From: CAVQZC01 sp963718315
GTDB lineage: Bacteria > Actinomycetota > Thermoleophilia > Gaiellales > JAICJC01
Length of the DNA stretch: 64,000 bases
Direction of reading: 5' to 3'
Assembly (NCBI GenBank): GCA_963718315.1
Contig: CAVQZC010000007.1
Span: 186,001 to 250,000 of the forward strand
Part shown: positions 49,030 to 56,581 of the stretch, piece by piece
How the letters are laid out: each line of letters opens with the position of its first letter
Numbering within the stretch: the stretch's first letter is position 1
The notes under the pieces: model-generated
The model's input: only the letters and a program-made list of their open reading frames with translations
Told to the model about the DNA's origin: nothing
The model's database searches: none
Program-made: the position numbers and the translations under genes

Positions 49030-49998
49030 CTACACGGTGGCCATTGGTGATCGGCGTTCCTGTCCGTCGCCGGCGGCCGTCGCGGAGTAGGCAGCCGGGA
49101 ACCCCTGCCGCCAGCTCGGGTACCGAAGCACCCAGCCAAGCTCGCGCTTTGCCTTCGCGTTGGATGCGCCCCGTGACTCGGTGGCCATGACGACGGCAGC
49201 CTCGCCCGCCACCAGCCTTGCCAACCACGCGGGGAAGTGCCGCGGCGGCCTGGCTCCGAGGGCCTCGGCGAGAACCGGCAGCCAGTCGCGTGCCGGTGCG
49301 GGCTCGTCGTCGACGACGTTGTAGATCGCGGGCCCCTCGTGCTCCAGCGCGAGCACGGTTGCGGCCGCAGCGTCGTCGAGGTGGATCCAGGGGATGATGC
49401 CGCCGCCGTCGCCGATGATCGGCATCCGCCGTTTGCGGACGAGGTCGCCCCAGCCATCGTCGGGTGCACCGTAGAACCCTCCGTAGCGCAAGGCGATCCC
49501 TCCGAAGTCGGTGACGGCGGCCTCGAGATGGGCCATCGCGGCGAAGGTCTCGTGTGTATTTCGCGGCGGGTTGGTGTCGAGCGGATCGTCCTCTGTCTTC
49601 ACCGGCCCGCCCACCCGGGCGTAGCGGTACGGCGCGAAGCTCTGGGCGACGAATCGGCGCGCACCGACGTCCCGGGCGGCGGCGATCAGGACGTCGGTGC
49701 CCTTCGTCCGCAGCTCGTTCGTCCGTGCGAACGTCCTGTCGAGGCTGCGTCCGAACCGAGCGCCGGCAAGCGCCGTCGCCTCGTGCACGATCGCTTCGGG
49801 CCCGGTCTCGAGCACCGCCTGGCGTACCGCTTCGGCGTCGAGCAGGTCGACCGCGACAGCTCTGGCGCCGAGCGACGTCAGCCGCTCGCTACTCCCGCGC
49901 GTGGTGTGGGTACCGATCACCTCGTGGCCCGCGTCGATCAACTGGGGTACCAGCCGCCTGCCCAGGACGCCGCTTGCTCCTGCGACGAAAATACGCAT
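49030..49998 (-). CDS. NAD-dependent epimerase (SDR), ECF41-linked
   Basis: A 322-residue atypical SDR: IFVAGASGVLGRRLVPQLI for NAD(P) binding, HEATALAGARFG, FVAQSFAPYRYA, then LRYGGFYGAPDD and GGGIIPWIHLDDAAAATVLA. Epimerases like this are one of the three gene types (carboxymuconolactone decarboxylase, oxidoreductase, epimerase) that accompany ECF41 sigma factors, and the divergent gene encodes such a sigma factor. A GGGAGG site precedes the ATG. It is likely a target of that sigma factor; the substrate is unknown. Confidence 0.85.
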   Translation of the reverse strand: MRIFVAGASGVLGRRLVPQLIDAGHEVIGTHTTRGSSERLTSLGARAVAVDLLDAEAVRQAVLETGPEAIVHEATALAGARFGRSLDRTFARTNELRTKGTDVLIAAARDVGARRFVAQSFAPYRYARVGGPVKTEDDPLDTNPPRNTHETFAAMAHLEAAVTDFGGIALRYGGFYGAPDDGWGDLVRKRRMPIIGDGGGIIPWIHLDDAAAATVLALEHEGPAIYNVVDDEPAPARDWLPVLAEALGARPPRHFPAWLARLVAGEAAVVMATESRGASNAKAKRELGWVLRYPSWRQGFPAAYSATAAGDGQERRSPMATV

Positions 49999-50033
49999 CA
50001 GATCCTCCCTTTCGTGCCTCTGGTCACATCCCG

Positions 50034-50061
50034 CTCGTCCGGCGGGTCTACTTCAGTGACA
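50034..50061 (-). promoter_or_regulatory. Candidate ECF41-dependent promoter of the epimerase gene
   Basis: On the minus strand, TGTCACT (50055-50061) is followed after 17 bases by CGAG (50034-50037). ECF41 promoters are described as TGTCACA then CGTC at about this spacing, so the -35 differs by one base and the -10 by one. The site lies in the divergent gap between the sigma gene and the epimerase it would control. Confidence 0.35.
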
Positions 50062-50083
50062 CGCTGCGCAGGAGGAACGTGAC

Positions 50084-50962
50084 ATGGATCAGCAGGAATG
50101 GCTCGCCCAGGAATTCGAGGCCCAGCGGCCGCACCTCCGTGCGGTGGCCTACCGGATGCTCGGCTCGCTGAGCGAGGCCGACGACGCGGTCCAGGACGCG
50201 TGGCTACGGCTCGCCCGCGCCGACACCAGCGACGTCGAGAACCTTCGCGCGTGGCTGACGACGGTCGTCGCGCGGGTGGCCCTGAACACGCTGCGCGCGC
50301 GCAACACGCGCCGCGAGCAGGCGCTCGACGCGCACGTGCCCGACCCGATCATCGACCCCAGCGAGGGGACGAATCCCGAGCACGAGGCGCTGCTCGCCGA
50401 CTCCGTCGGCCTGGCGCTGCTGATCGTCCTGGAGCAGCTGACACCGCCCGAGCGGCTGGCCTTCGTCCTGCACGACATGTTCGCGGTGCCGTTCGAGGAG
50501 ATCGCGCCCATCGTGGAGCGCTCGCCGGAGGCGACCCGGCAGCTGGCGAGCCGTGCGCGCCGGCGCGTGCGCGGCGCCGACCCGGTCCCGGATGCTGACC
50601 TGGCCGCACAGTGGGAGGTTGTCGAGGCGTTTCTGGCGGCCGCCCGCGACGGGAACTTCGACGCGCTGGTCGCCGTGCTCGACCCGGACGTCGAGCTACG
50701 GGCAGATCGTGGACTCACCGGCGCGTCGCAGCACCTGCGCGGTGCGGAGACCGTGGCCAGCCAGGCGCTGCTGTTCCGGCGCCTCGACCTGACCATGCGG
50801 CGCGCGCTCGTCAACGGCGCGGCCGGGATGGTGACCTTCCTGAACGACAGGCCGTTCTCGATCTGCGCCGTCACGATCAAGAACGGGCGGATCGCGGAGC
50901 TCAACTTCCTGGCCGACACGGAGCGCCTGGCGCGACTCGACCTGACCGTCCTCGACGACTAA
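50084..50962 (+). CDS. ECF41-type RNA polymerase sigma factor
   Basis: A 292-residue sigma factor. Region 2 is RAVAYRMLGSLSEADDAVQDAWLRL and region 4 is PPERLAFVLHDMFAVPFEEIAPIVERSPEATRQLASRA. A 110-residue C-terminal SnoaL-like extension follows (EVVEAFLAAARDGNFDALVAVLDPDVELRAD). This extension marks ECF41, where it controls sigma activity in place of an anti-sigma factor. Members are called SigJ-like in mycobacteria. A GGAGG site precedes the ATG. The divergent epimerase is its expected regulon partner. Confidence 0.9.
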   Translation: MDQQEWLAQEFEAQRPHLRAVAYRMLGSLSEADDAVQDAWLRLARADTSDVENLRAWLTTVVARVALNTLRARNTRREQALDAHVPDPIIDPSEGTNPEHEALLADSVGLALLIVLEQLTPPERLAFVLHDMFAVPFEEIAPIVERSPEATRQLASRARRRVRGADPVPDADLAAQWEVVEAFLAAARDGNFDALVAVLDPDVELRADRGLTGASQHLRGAETVASQALLFRRLDLTMRRALVNGAAGMVTFLNDRPFSICAVTIKNGRIAELNFLADTERLARLDLTVLDD

Positions 50963-50970
50963 AGAGCGCT

Positions 50971-51480
50971 CTACGGCGTGGCATCGGTGATTGCGGCCCA
51001 CACCAGCCCGTCGGCGCGCGCGTTCTCCTCGCGTGGCACCCAGCGGAACGAGACGTGGGCGAACCCTGCAAGCTGGCTGATGACGGGCCGAAGCGGCCGC
51101 GCGCTGGCCGGCGGCCGTGGATCGCCCAGCAGCCAGCCCACGACCACCTGCGAGTCGAGCCTGACCTCCAGCTCGTCGAGCTGCAGCTCGGCCGCCTGCT
51201 CGAGCGCCGCGGCGATCGCAAGGCATTCGACCTCCTCGATGGTGCGGGCTCCGACGATCCGCGCCTCCTCCGCGATCACGCGGCCGGTGGGGGAGCTGAG
51301 GACGTATGCCGCCGCTGCCTGGTCGCCTCGGACACCGCCGTCGCACCACGCGACGTACAGCTTCGGCTGATCACCTCGCTGGGCGCGTGAGTCGGCCGCC
51401 AGGCGCCGCCGCTCGGCGTCCTTCAGGGTTGCACCAGACCGGCGTTTCGCGGTCTTTTGCCGCTGTGGACGGTTCGACAT
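50971..51480 (-). CDS. RNase H-like domain protein
   Basis: A 169-residue protein. A basic N-terminus (RQKTAKRRSGATLKDAERRR) precedes a ribonuclease HI fold: YVAWCDGGVRGDQAAAAY with Asp, ARTIEEVECLAIAAAL with Glu, VRLDSQVVVGWLLGD with Asp and RWVPREENARADGLV with a fourth Asp. The four acidic residues match the catalytic set, so it may cut RNA in RNA:DNA hybrids. It is convergent with the sigma gene (8 bases) and precedes no repair partner. Confidence 0.78.
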   Translation of the reverse strand: MSNRPQRQKTAKRRSGATLKDAERRRLAADSRAQRGDQPKLYVAWCDGGVRGDQAAAAYVLSSPTGRVIAEEARIVGARTIEEVECLAIAAALEQAAELQLDELEVRLDSQVVVGWLLGDPRPPASARPLRPVISQLAGFAHVSFRWVPREENARADGLVWAAITDATP

Positions 51481-51509
51481 TGAGGCCGATCCTACGCCCG
51501 GGCTGCTCC

Positions 51510-52175
51510 CTAGGACGCAAGGTCGAAGACTGCCTTGAGGATGATCGCGGCGCCGATCGCGGCAAGCAGGGCGACGCCGATCGTGCGTTGGTGTTTCGCG
51601 ATCCATCGCCGCAGCCGGCTGCGGTCGTCGACCGCTCGCTGAGGGGCCAGGGCGGAGAAAAGGATCGGCGCGGTGATGGTCACGATCGACGCTGCGGCGA
51701 AGACGATGAGGGCGACAACCCGGTCGACGGTACCGACGTTGGCCTTCAGAATCTCGAGGGCGGCCACGAGGGTTATCGAATAGGTGAGCATGACGCCGCC
51801 GGCGGCAAGCGCAACGGCCCAGTGCCGTCCGACCAGATTGGTCAGCCACTGCGGCACCGGATCCTTCGCAGTCTCCGACACCGGCCGGCGGTTGAGCACG
51901 ACTGCCCCGACGATCAACGCGGCGCCGATCACGATCTCAGCTATCGAGGCGAGCCGGGAGGGGGTCGTCTGTGAGGTGCGGAAATCCAGCGCCGGGACCA
52001 GGACCACCACCGCGCCGATCACCGCGATCGTGACCACCCACCCGATCACGAACGCGATGGCTCGGCGGATCCCCGAGGGTAGATCCAGCAACACGAGCAC
52101 CGCCAGCACCGATGTCGGGCTCGAAAACGCCACCGCCAGGCCGAGCGCCGCGACCGAGACGATCAGCGTTTCCAC
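51510..52175 (-). CDS. GAP/Sap-family membrane protein (LysE-like)
   Basis: About 221 residues from GTG 52175 with six membrane helices. ETLIVSVAALGLAVAFSSPTS then AVLVLLDLPSGIRRAIAFVIGW and ALAAGGVMLTYSITLVAALEIL follow the GAP (peptidoglycolipid-addressing, Sap) family, which is related to LysE exporters and helps move glycolipids in mycobacteria. The substrate here is unknown. It lies between the HerA-like and RNase H-like genes on the same strand. Confidence 0.7.
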   Translation of the reverse strand: METLIVSVAALGLAVAFSSPTSVLAVLVLLDLPSGIRRAIAFVIGWVVTIAVIGAVVVLVPALDFRTSQTTPSRLASIAEIVIGAALIVGAVVLNRRPVSETAKDPVPQWLTNLVGRHWAVALAAGGVMLTYSITLVAALEILKANVGTVDRVVALIVFAAASIVTITAPILFSALAPQRAVDDRSRLRRWIAKHQRTIGVALLAAIGAAIILKAVFDLAS

Positions 52176-52236
52176 AGCGTCCCCAACCGCTCCCGCTCGG
52201 ACACCCGCATCCGCCCGGGGCATCCTGTCGGGGCGC

Positions 52237-53727
52237 TCACCCGGCGAGCTGTGGGGCGGCGGCCCAGTCGGCTGGAATGTCTGAGCCGCCCTCCTGCGTG
52301 ATGCGACCGCTGACGCGCGCGAAGGTGGGATGGCTGACGATCGTTCCGGCGACAAGCGCCTCGCCCTGACGGAACAACGTCGACTGCTCGATGAGGGACG
52401 CCGGGGCGTAGGAGAAGAGTCCCGTCAGGTGGGCGATGTCGGCTGCGGAGTTCATCCGCATGAGAACGAGGTTGTCGCACTGCGACAGAACGTTGTCATG
52501 CACCTTGGACGGTCGCTGTGTCGAGACCAACAGGTGAATGCCGAACTTGCGGCCCTCGCCGGCGATCCGCACAGCGTGCTCGGTCGAGAGCTGCGTCAAG
52601 GGATCGCTTGCCGCTGCGGGGCACACGTTGTGCGCCTCGTCGATCACGCACAGCGTCGGCCGGCGCCGCTCCCGCATCTCCCACAGCTCGGACAGCACGG
52701 CCTCCGCGACGGTCGAGCGGGCTCGCTCACCGGGAATGCTGCCGAGATCGACGACCAGCGCGCGCCAGTCGTCGTCGGCCAGTCGCTCGAGCAGACCGGC
52801 CGACGTGTCGCCGCGAGACCAGATCGGCCAATCGAGCAGGCCGAGGTTCCGGACGCGCAGACTGAGCTGCTGCAGCTCGGGGGGCGGCTCGACGATCCAG
52901 CGCTCCAGATCGGCCAGGGAGGCGCCCGCCGCCTCCCGCTCGATGACCGACAGCAGTGCTGCGTACTCGTCACGGTCGCGCAGCGGGTCGAGCTGGGCCA
53001 CCGCCGCGCGACTTCGTGCGTCCAGGTCGAAGAACCGCAGGTGGAGCCGGGAGTCGCCCTCGCCCCCTGAGCGCCGCACATCGATCCGCGATGCGCGGTC
53101 GGCCCAGCGTTCGGCGGTCGCCGGCTCGGCGTCGTCGCGGGCCAACGGCAGGCGGGCGAAGTCCGAGTTGGGATCCAGGATGACCACGCGCAGGTCGGTT
53201 TCCAGCAGGAGCTGCTCGAGGATGACGCTGAGCGCGTATGACTTGCCCGAGCCCGATTGGCCGCAGAGAAAGGTGTGCCGGGCGAAGCCGCCGGCGTCGA
53301 GACGGGCGGGAACGCCGGGTGCGAACGTCAGCTCACCGATGGTCAGCCGTGCACGCGCCGGAGCGGTACGGTCGAGCCATGCGCCGACCTCACCCGGCTC
53401 CGCCGCCCGGATCGGTGCGTCGTTCAGCGGCTCGCCGATCTCGAGCACACGGCCTCGGCCGGCGACGGCGTAGTAGCGCACCCGCGTCCGATACCGGGTG
53501 GCGGCATCTGTGGCCGACTCCACCTCGGGCCCCTCCCGGAGCTCGAGCCGGCTCTCGATCACCTGTCCGAGCAGCGCCCGCGACGGAGCTGCGATCGTCA
53601 CGTACGAGCCCGCCTCGAGGGGCCGGTCGACCGGCGCCTCGAACTCGAAGGCGCGGCCATCGAGCGAGCGTGCAGCGGCGGCGACCCCGGCCTCCAGGCG
53701 TTGTCGCTCGTGCTCCGCGCCGATCAT
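52237..53727 (-). CDS. HerA-like ATPase (HAS-barrel plus DUF87)
   Basis: A 496-residue protein. The N-terminal 110 residues form a HAS-barrel (FEFEAPVDRPLEAGSYVTIA). The ATPase has Walker A GQSGSGKS (156-163), Walker B TLCVIDEAHN with Asp363-Glu364, and a late Arg in VSTQRPSKV. HerA forms hexameric DNA translocases that work with the nuclease NurA in end resection, or with other effectors in defence systems. No NurA, SIR2 or DUF4297 partner is beside it, only an RNase H-like protein and a membrane protein. Its role is therefore open. Confidence 0.85.
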   Translation of the reverse strand: MIGAEHERQRLEAGVAAAARSLDGRAFEFEAPVDRPLEAGSYVTIAAPSRALLGQVIESRLELREGPEVESATDAATRYRTRVRYYAVAGRGRVLEIGEPLNDAPIRAAEPGEVGAWLDRTAPARARLTIGELTFAPGVPARLDAGGFARHTFLCGQSGSGKSYALSVILEQLLLETDLRVVILDPNSDFARLPLARDDAEPATAERWADRASRIDVRRSGGEGDSRLHLRFFDLDARSRAAVAQLDPLRDRDEYAALLSVIEREAAGASLADLERWIVEPPPELQQLSLRVRNLGLLDWPIWSRGDTSAGLLERLADDDWRALVVDLGSIPGERARSTVAEAVLSELWEMRERRRPTLCVIDEAHNVCPAAASDPLTQLSTEHAVRIAGEGRKFGIHLLVSTQRPSKVHDNVLSQCDNLVLMRMNSAADIAHLTGLFSYAPASLIEQSTLFRQGEALVAGTIVSHPTFARVSGRITQEGGSDIPADWAAAPQLAG

Positions 53728-53845
53728 GGCATCAGAGCCTAACCGCCGATCCGCGGCGCGAGTTCATCCTCTTCGGACGATGCGTTCTCGCGGGGTGATT
53801 GAAATGCTCACACCTGGTGAAGACGCCCTTGAGCGGGAGGAGTCA

Positions 53846-54670
53846 ATGAGCATGGACGACGAGCTCCGACAGGCCGAGGCCGGGGTTCTCGGTTGGATCG
53901 ACCGGGACATCACCGGGCCTATGCGGGACTTCCAGGATCCGGGCCAGGAGTGGCGGCGCCTGTTCTCGGAGGTCTACGGCACCTTCCTGCTTGTGATCGT
54001 GGCCGCCGGCGGCGGGATGATGGGGCAGGCGTTCCCGAACACGATCAGCCGCACTGCCGCCGTCGTGGCGCCTGGCCTGATGGTCCTGGGGATCATCATG
54101 TTCATGGGCAAGGTGTCGGGCGCCCACCTGAACCCGGCGGTCAGCATCGCCTTCGCGCTGCGCGGCGACTTCCCGTGGCGCCGGGTGCCCGGCTACATCG
54201 TCGTGCAGCTCTTCGGCGCCACCCTGGCCGCCCTGTTCCTGCGCGGGGTGATCAAGGTATCAGCCACATACGGCTCGAACTACGTCGCCCATGGCTACGC
54301 CGATTGGCAGGGCTACCTGATGGAGGCGCTGCTGACGCTGGGGCTCGTCAGCGTCATCCTGGGCACGGCGTCGGGCGCCCAGAACATCGGCATCTTCGGG
54401 GCCATCGGCGTCGGCTCCTACATCGCGCTCGCCGGACTGTGGGGGAGCCCGATCTCCGGGGCCTCGATGAATCCGGCTCGCACCTTCGGCCCCGACCTGG
54501 TCGGCCGCGACTTCACCGGCTACTGGGTGTATGTCGCCGGCCCTCTGACCGGAGCGGCGGTCGCAGTAGCCCTGGCCTTCGTTCTCCGGGGTGCCGGCGG
54601 TGGCCGGGCCGGATCGGGGGCCGCGCAGGGCGACCTGTTCACCGAGCAGCAGAGACCCGATCAGGCCTGA
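53846..54670 (+). CDS. Aquaporin / MIP-family channel
   Basis: A 274-residue channel with six membrane helices and two half-helices. The NPA motifs are GAHLNPAVSIAF and GASMNPARTFGPD. EVYGTFLLVIVAAGGG starts the first repeat. The N-terminal 45 residues are hydrophilic. Selectivity (water or glycerol) is decided by the ar/R residues, which I do not assign here. A GGGAGGAG site precedes the ATG at 53846; earlier in-frame starts add unlikely sequence. Confidence 0.9.
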   Translation: MSMDDELRQAEAGVLGWIDRDITGPMRDFQDPGQEWRRLFSEVYGTFLLVIVAAGGGMMGQAFPNTISRTAAVVAPGLMVLGIIMFMGKVSGAHLNPAVSIAFALRGDFPWRRVPGYIVVQLFGATLAALFLRGVIKVSATYGSNYVAHGYADWQGYLMEALLTLGLVSVILGTASGAQNIGIFGAIGVGSYIALAGLWGSPISGASMNPARTFGPDLVGRDFTGYWVYVAGPLTGAAVAVALAFVLRGAGGGRAGSGAAQGDLFTEQQRPDQA

Positions 54671-54746
54671 CTCTTCGGTGCATCGCGCCCGGCGGGCGGT
54701 GAAATTGACGTAGGATCCGGGCGCTGCCCTCTGAGGGGAGGAGTAG

Positions 54747-54956
54747 ATGGGCGTCATCGATCGTGTGCGGTCGGTGTTCGGCGATCCGGAGACCCCGATC
54801 CAGCCGAGCGACGAGTTGGTACCAGACGTTCCGCTCGAGGACGATGAGCCTGGGCCTGATCAGGGAGACGCTGATGGCCAGGCGGAGGCTGACAGGCCGG
54901 CGGGGGCTGATGGCCAGGCAGACGCCGACGTTCCGGCGAAGGCTGGTGATGGTTAA
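54747..54956 (+). CDS. Small acidic repeat protein
   Basis: A 69-residue protein from ATG 54747 with a strong GAGGGGAGGAG ribosome site. The start MGVIDRVRSVFGDPETPIQP is followed by a very acidic Asp/Ala/Gly tail with repeats of DGQAEAD and DGQADAD. It is soluble and of unknown function. It overlaps the cell-wall hydrolase gene by 8 bases, so the two are coupled. Confidence 0.6.
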   Translation: MGVIDRVRSVFGDPETPIQPSDELVPDVPLEDDEPGPDQGDADGQAEADRPAGADGQADADVPAKAGDG

Positions 54957-55698
54957 GGCACCCGATTGGAACGGGCGGATCCTGGAGTTCCGCCGCTTCC
55001 GTCCGGTGCACGGGCGAGACGTGCTGGCGGTCGAGCGAACATTGCGTCAGCGGGGCTTCCGGACGTCGCCGCCGTCGATGGGATTTGGCCGTCACGCACG
55101 CGCCAACGTGAGGGCGTTCCAGCATCACGCCGGGCTCACCGTCGATGGTCAGTACGGCTCTGACACCCACAAGAAGCTCGTCCCCCTGTTCGACGACTAC
55201 GCGCGATGGCTCTACGCGCACCAGTCTCAGGGACCGTCATCTTCACCCATCGCACCGGCCGGCTCTGACCAGGCGACGAGGGAGAAGATCGGCCACCTGA
55301 TGTACCACCTGTGGGGCTTCTACGCAGAGCGTCCATGGACGTACAACGCCGTGCGCCCGTTTCGGCTGTACCGGTCGGCGGACCCGGTCACCGAGGCATT
55401 TGACTGCTCCTGGCTCGCCACCGAGGTGTACTTCGCCGCCGGCCTGCCCGATCCCAACGGCTTCGGCTACCGGGGCGGCGCCGGCAACACCGAGACGTTG
55501 CGCGCCCGCGGCACTGCCGTCACCAACGCCCAGCCCGGGGATCTGATCTTCTACGGCTTCTTCGGCGACAAGGGCAACCCGGCGCACGTGACCATGTACA
55601 GCGGCAACGGCAAGTGCATCGGCTTCGGCTCGAGCGGCGGCCCATGGCTCACCCCGATGGACTACCGCCCGATCCGAGCGATCCACCGCTACGTCTAA
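54949..55698 (+). CDS. Peptidoglycan-binding / NlpC-P60-like cell-wall hydrolase
   Basis: A 249-residue protein. Residues about 22-80 are a PG_binding_1 domain (DVLAVERTLRQRGFRTSP, VRAFQHHAGLTVDGQYGS). The C-terminal 140 residues have the NlpC/P60 pattern: EAFDCSWLATEVYFAAGLP with catalytic Cys, QPGDLIFYGFFG and NPAHVTMYSGNGKCIGF with catalytic His. There is no signal peptide, so it may be intracellular, phage-like or exported by other means. The start ATG 54949 overlaps the small acidic gene. Confidence 0.8.
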   Translation: MVKAPDWNGRILEFRRFRPVHGRDVLAVERTLRQRGFRTSPPSMGFGRHARANVRAFQHHAGLTVDGQYGSDTHKKLVPLFDDYARWLYAHQSQGPSSSPIAPAGSDQATREKIGHLMYHLWGFYAERPWTYNAVRPFRLYRSADPVTEAFDCSWLATEVYFAAGLPDPNGFGYRGGAGNTETLRARGTAVTNAQPGDLIFYGFFGDKGNPAHVTMYSGNGKCIGFGSSGGPWLTPMDYRPIRAIHRYV

Positions 55699-55888
55699 GG
55701 CAGGGAGCGCGAATCCAAGCGGCCTGCAGACCCGTATTCCGGGACGGAGCGATTGCCAGGAGTGGTCTAGGATCTGCGCGCGAGGATCGGAAGTCGACTT
55801 TTCAGCAGCTATGGGCGTGGCCGTCCCCCGGTTGACGTGGCAAAGAGACCCCAAGCCCTCCCAGTCAGGCACGCGAGTAGCGCCGCCG

Positions 55889-56578
55889 ATGCGTGAGCGC
55901 CCCTACACCCTGCTCAGCTGCAGCATGTCGATGGACGGCTACATCGGCAACGCGAGCTCGCGCCTGCTGCTTTCGAACGACGCCGACTTCGACCGGGTGG
56001 ACGCCGTCCGTGCCTCGTGCGACGCAATCCTGGTCGGTGCGACGACGGTGCGGGTAGACGATCCGAGGTTGCTCGTTCGGTCACAAGCGCGCCGCGACGA
56101 GCGGACGGCTCGCGGCCTCGGGCCGTCGCCGATCAAGGTGACCGTCACCCGGCGCGGAGAGCTCAGCCCGCAGGCGAACTTCTTCACCGCAGGGGATGTC
56201 GAGAAGCTGGTGTACTGCCCCAGCTCCCGGGTTGAGGATGCCTGCGCGCGCCTCGAGCCCGCGGCTGCGGTCGTCGACGGCGGCGACACGGTGGAGATGA
56301 GCAGGGTCGGCCGCGACCTTGCGGCTCGCGGGGTGGAGCGGCTGATGGTCGAGGGCGGTGGCAAGGTGCACACCCAGTTTCTGACCGACAACCTCGTGGA
56401 CGAGCTCCAGCTCGTCGTCGCTCCGGTGTTCGTCGGCGACTCCAAGGCGCCGAGGTTCGTCCGCGACGGGCACTTTCCCTGGAACACCGGGCGCCGCGCG
56501 ACGCTCGCCGAGGTGACCCAGATCGGAGACGTCGTGCTGCTGCGCTACGCGCTGTCGTCGCGGTTTGAGACCGACTGA
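55889..56578 (+). CDS. RibD-C / dihydrofolate-reductase-like reductase
   Basis: A 229-residue protein of the RibD C-terminal reductase fold: LLSCSMSMDGYIGNASSRLLLSN at the start, DAILVGATTVRVDDPRLLVR as the NADPH region, and LMVEGGGKVHTQFLTDNLVDELQL near the end. In riboflavin synthesis this domain reduces the ribosyl side chain of a pyrimidine. Stand-alone copies act on pterin- or pyrimidine-like substrates. It begins the cluster that also holds a pterin-synthase homologue. It converges on the CDP-alcohol transferase fusion with a 3-base gap. Confidence 0.85.
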   Translation: MRERPYTLLSCSMSMDGYIGNASSRLLLSNDADFDRVDAVRASCDAILVGATTVRVDDPRLLVRSQARRDERTARGLGPSPIKVTVTRRGELSPQANFFTAGDVEKLVYCPSSRVEDACARLEPAAAVVDGGDTVEMSRVGRDLAARGVERLMVEGGGKVHTQFLTDNLVDELQLVVAPVFVGDSKAPRFVRDGHFPWNTGRRATLAEVTQIGDVVLLRYALSSRFETD

Positions 56579-56581
56579 GCG

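Noticed and set aside
52237..53727. Calling the HerA region an antiphage defence island
   Set aside because: A single ATPase without a recognised effector or other defence genes is not enough; it is kept only as an open question.
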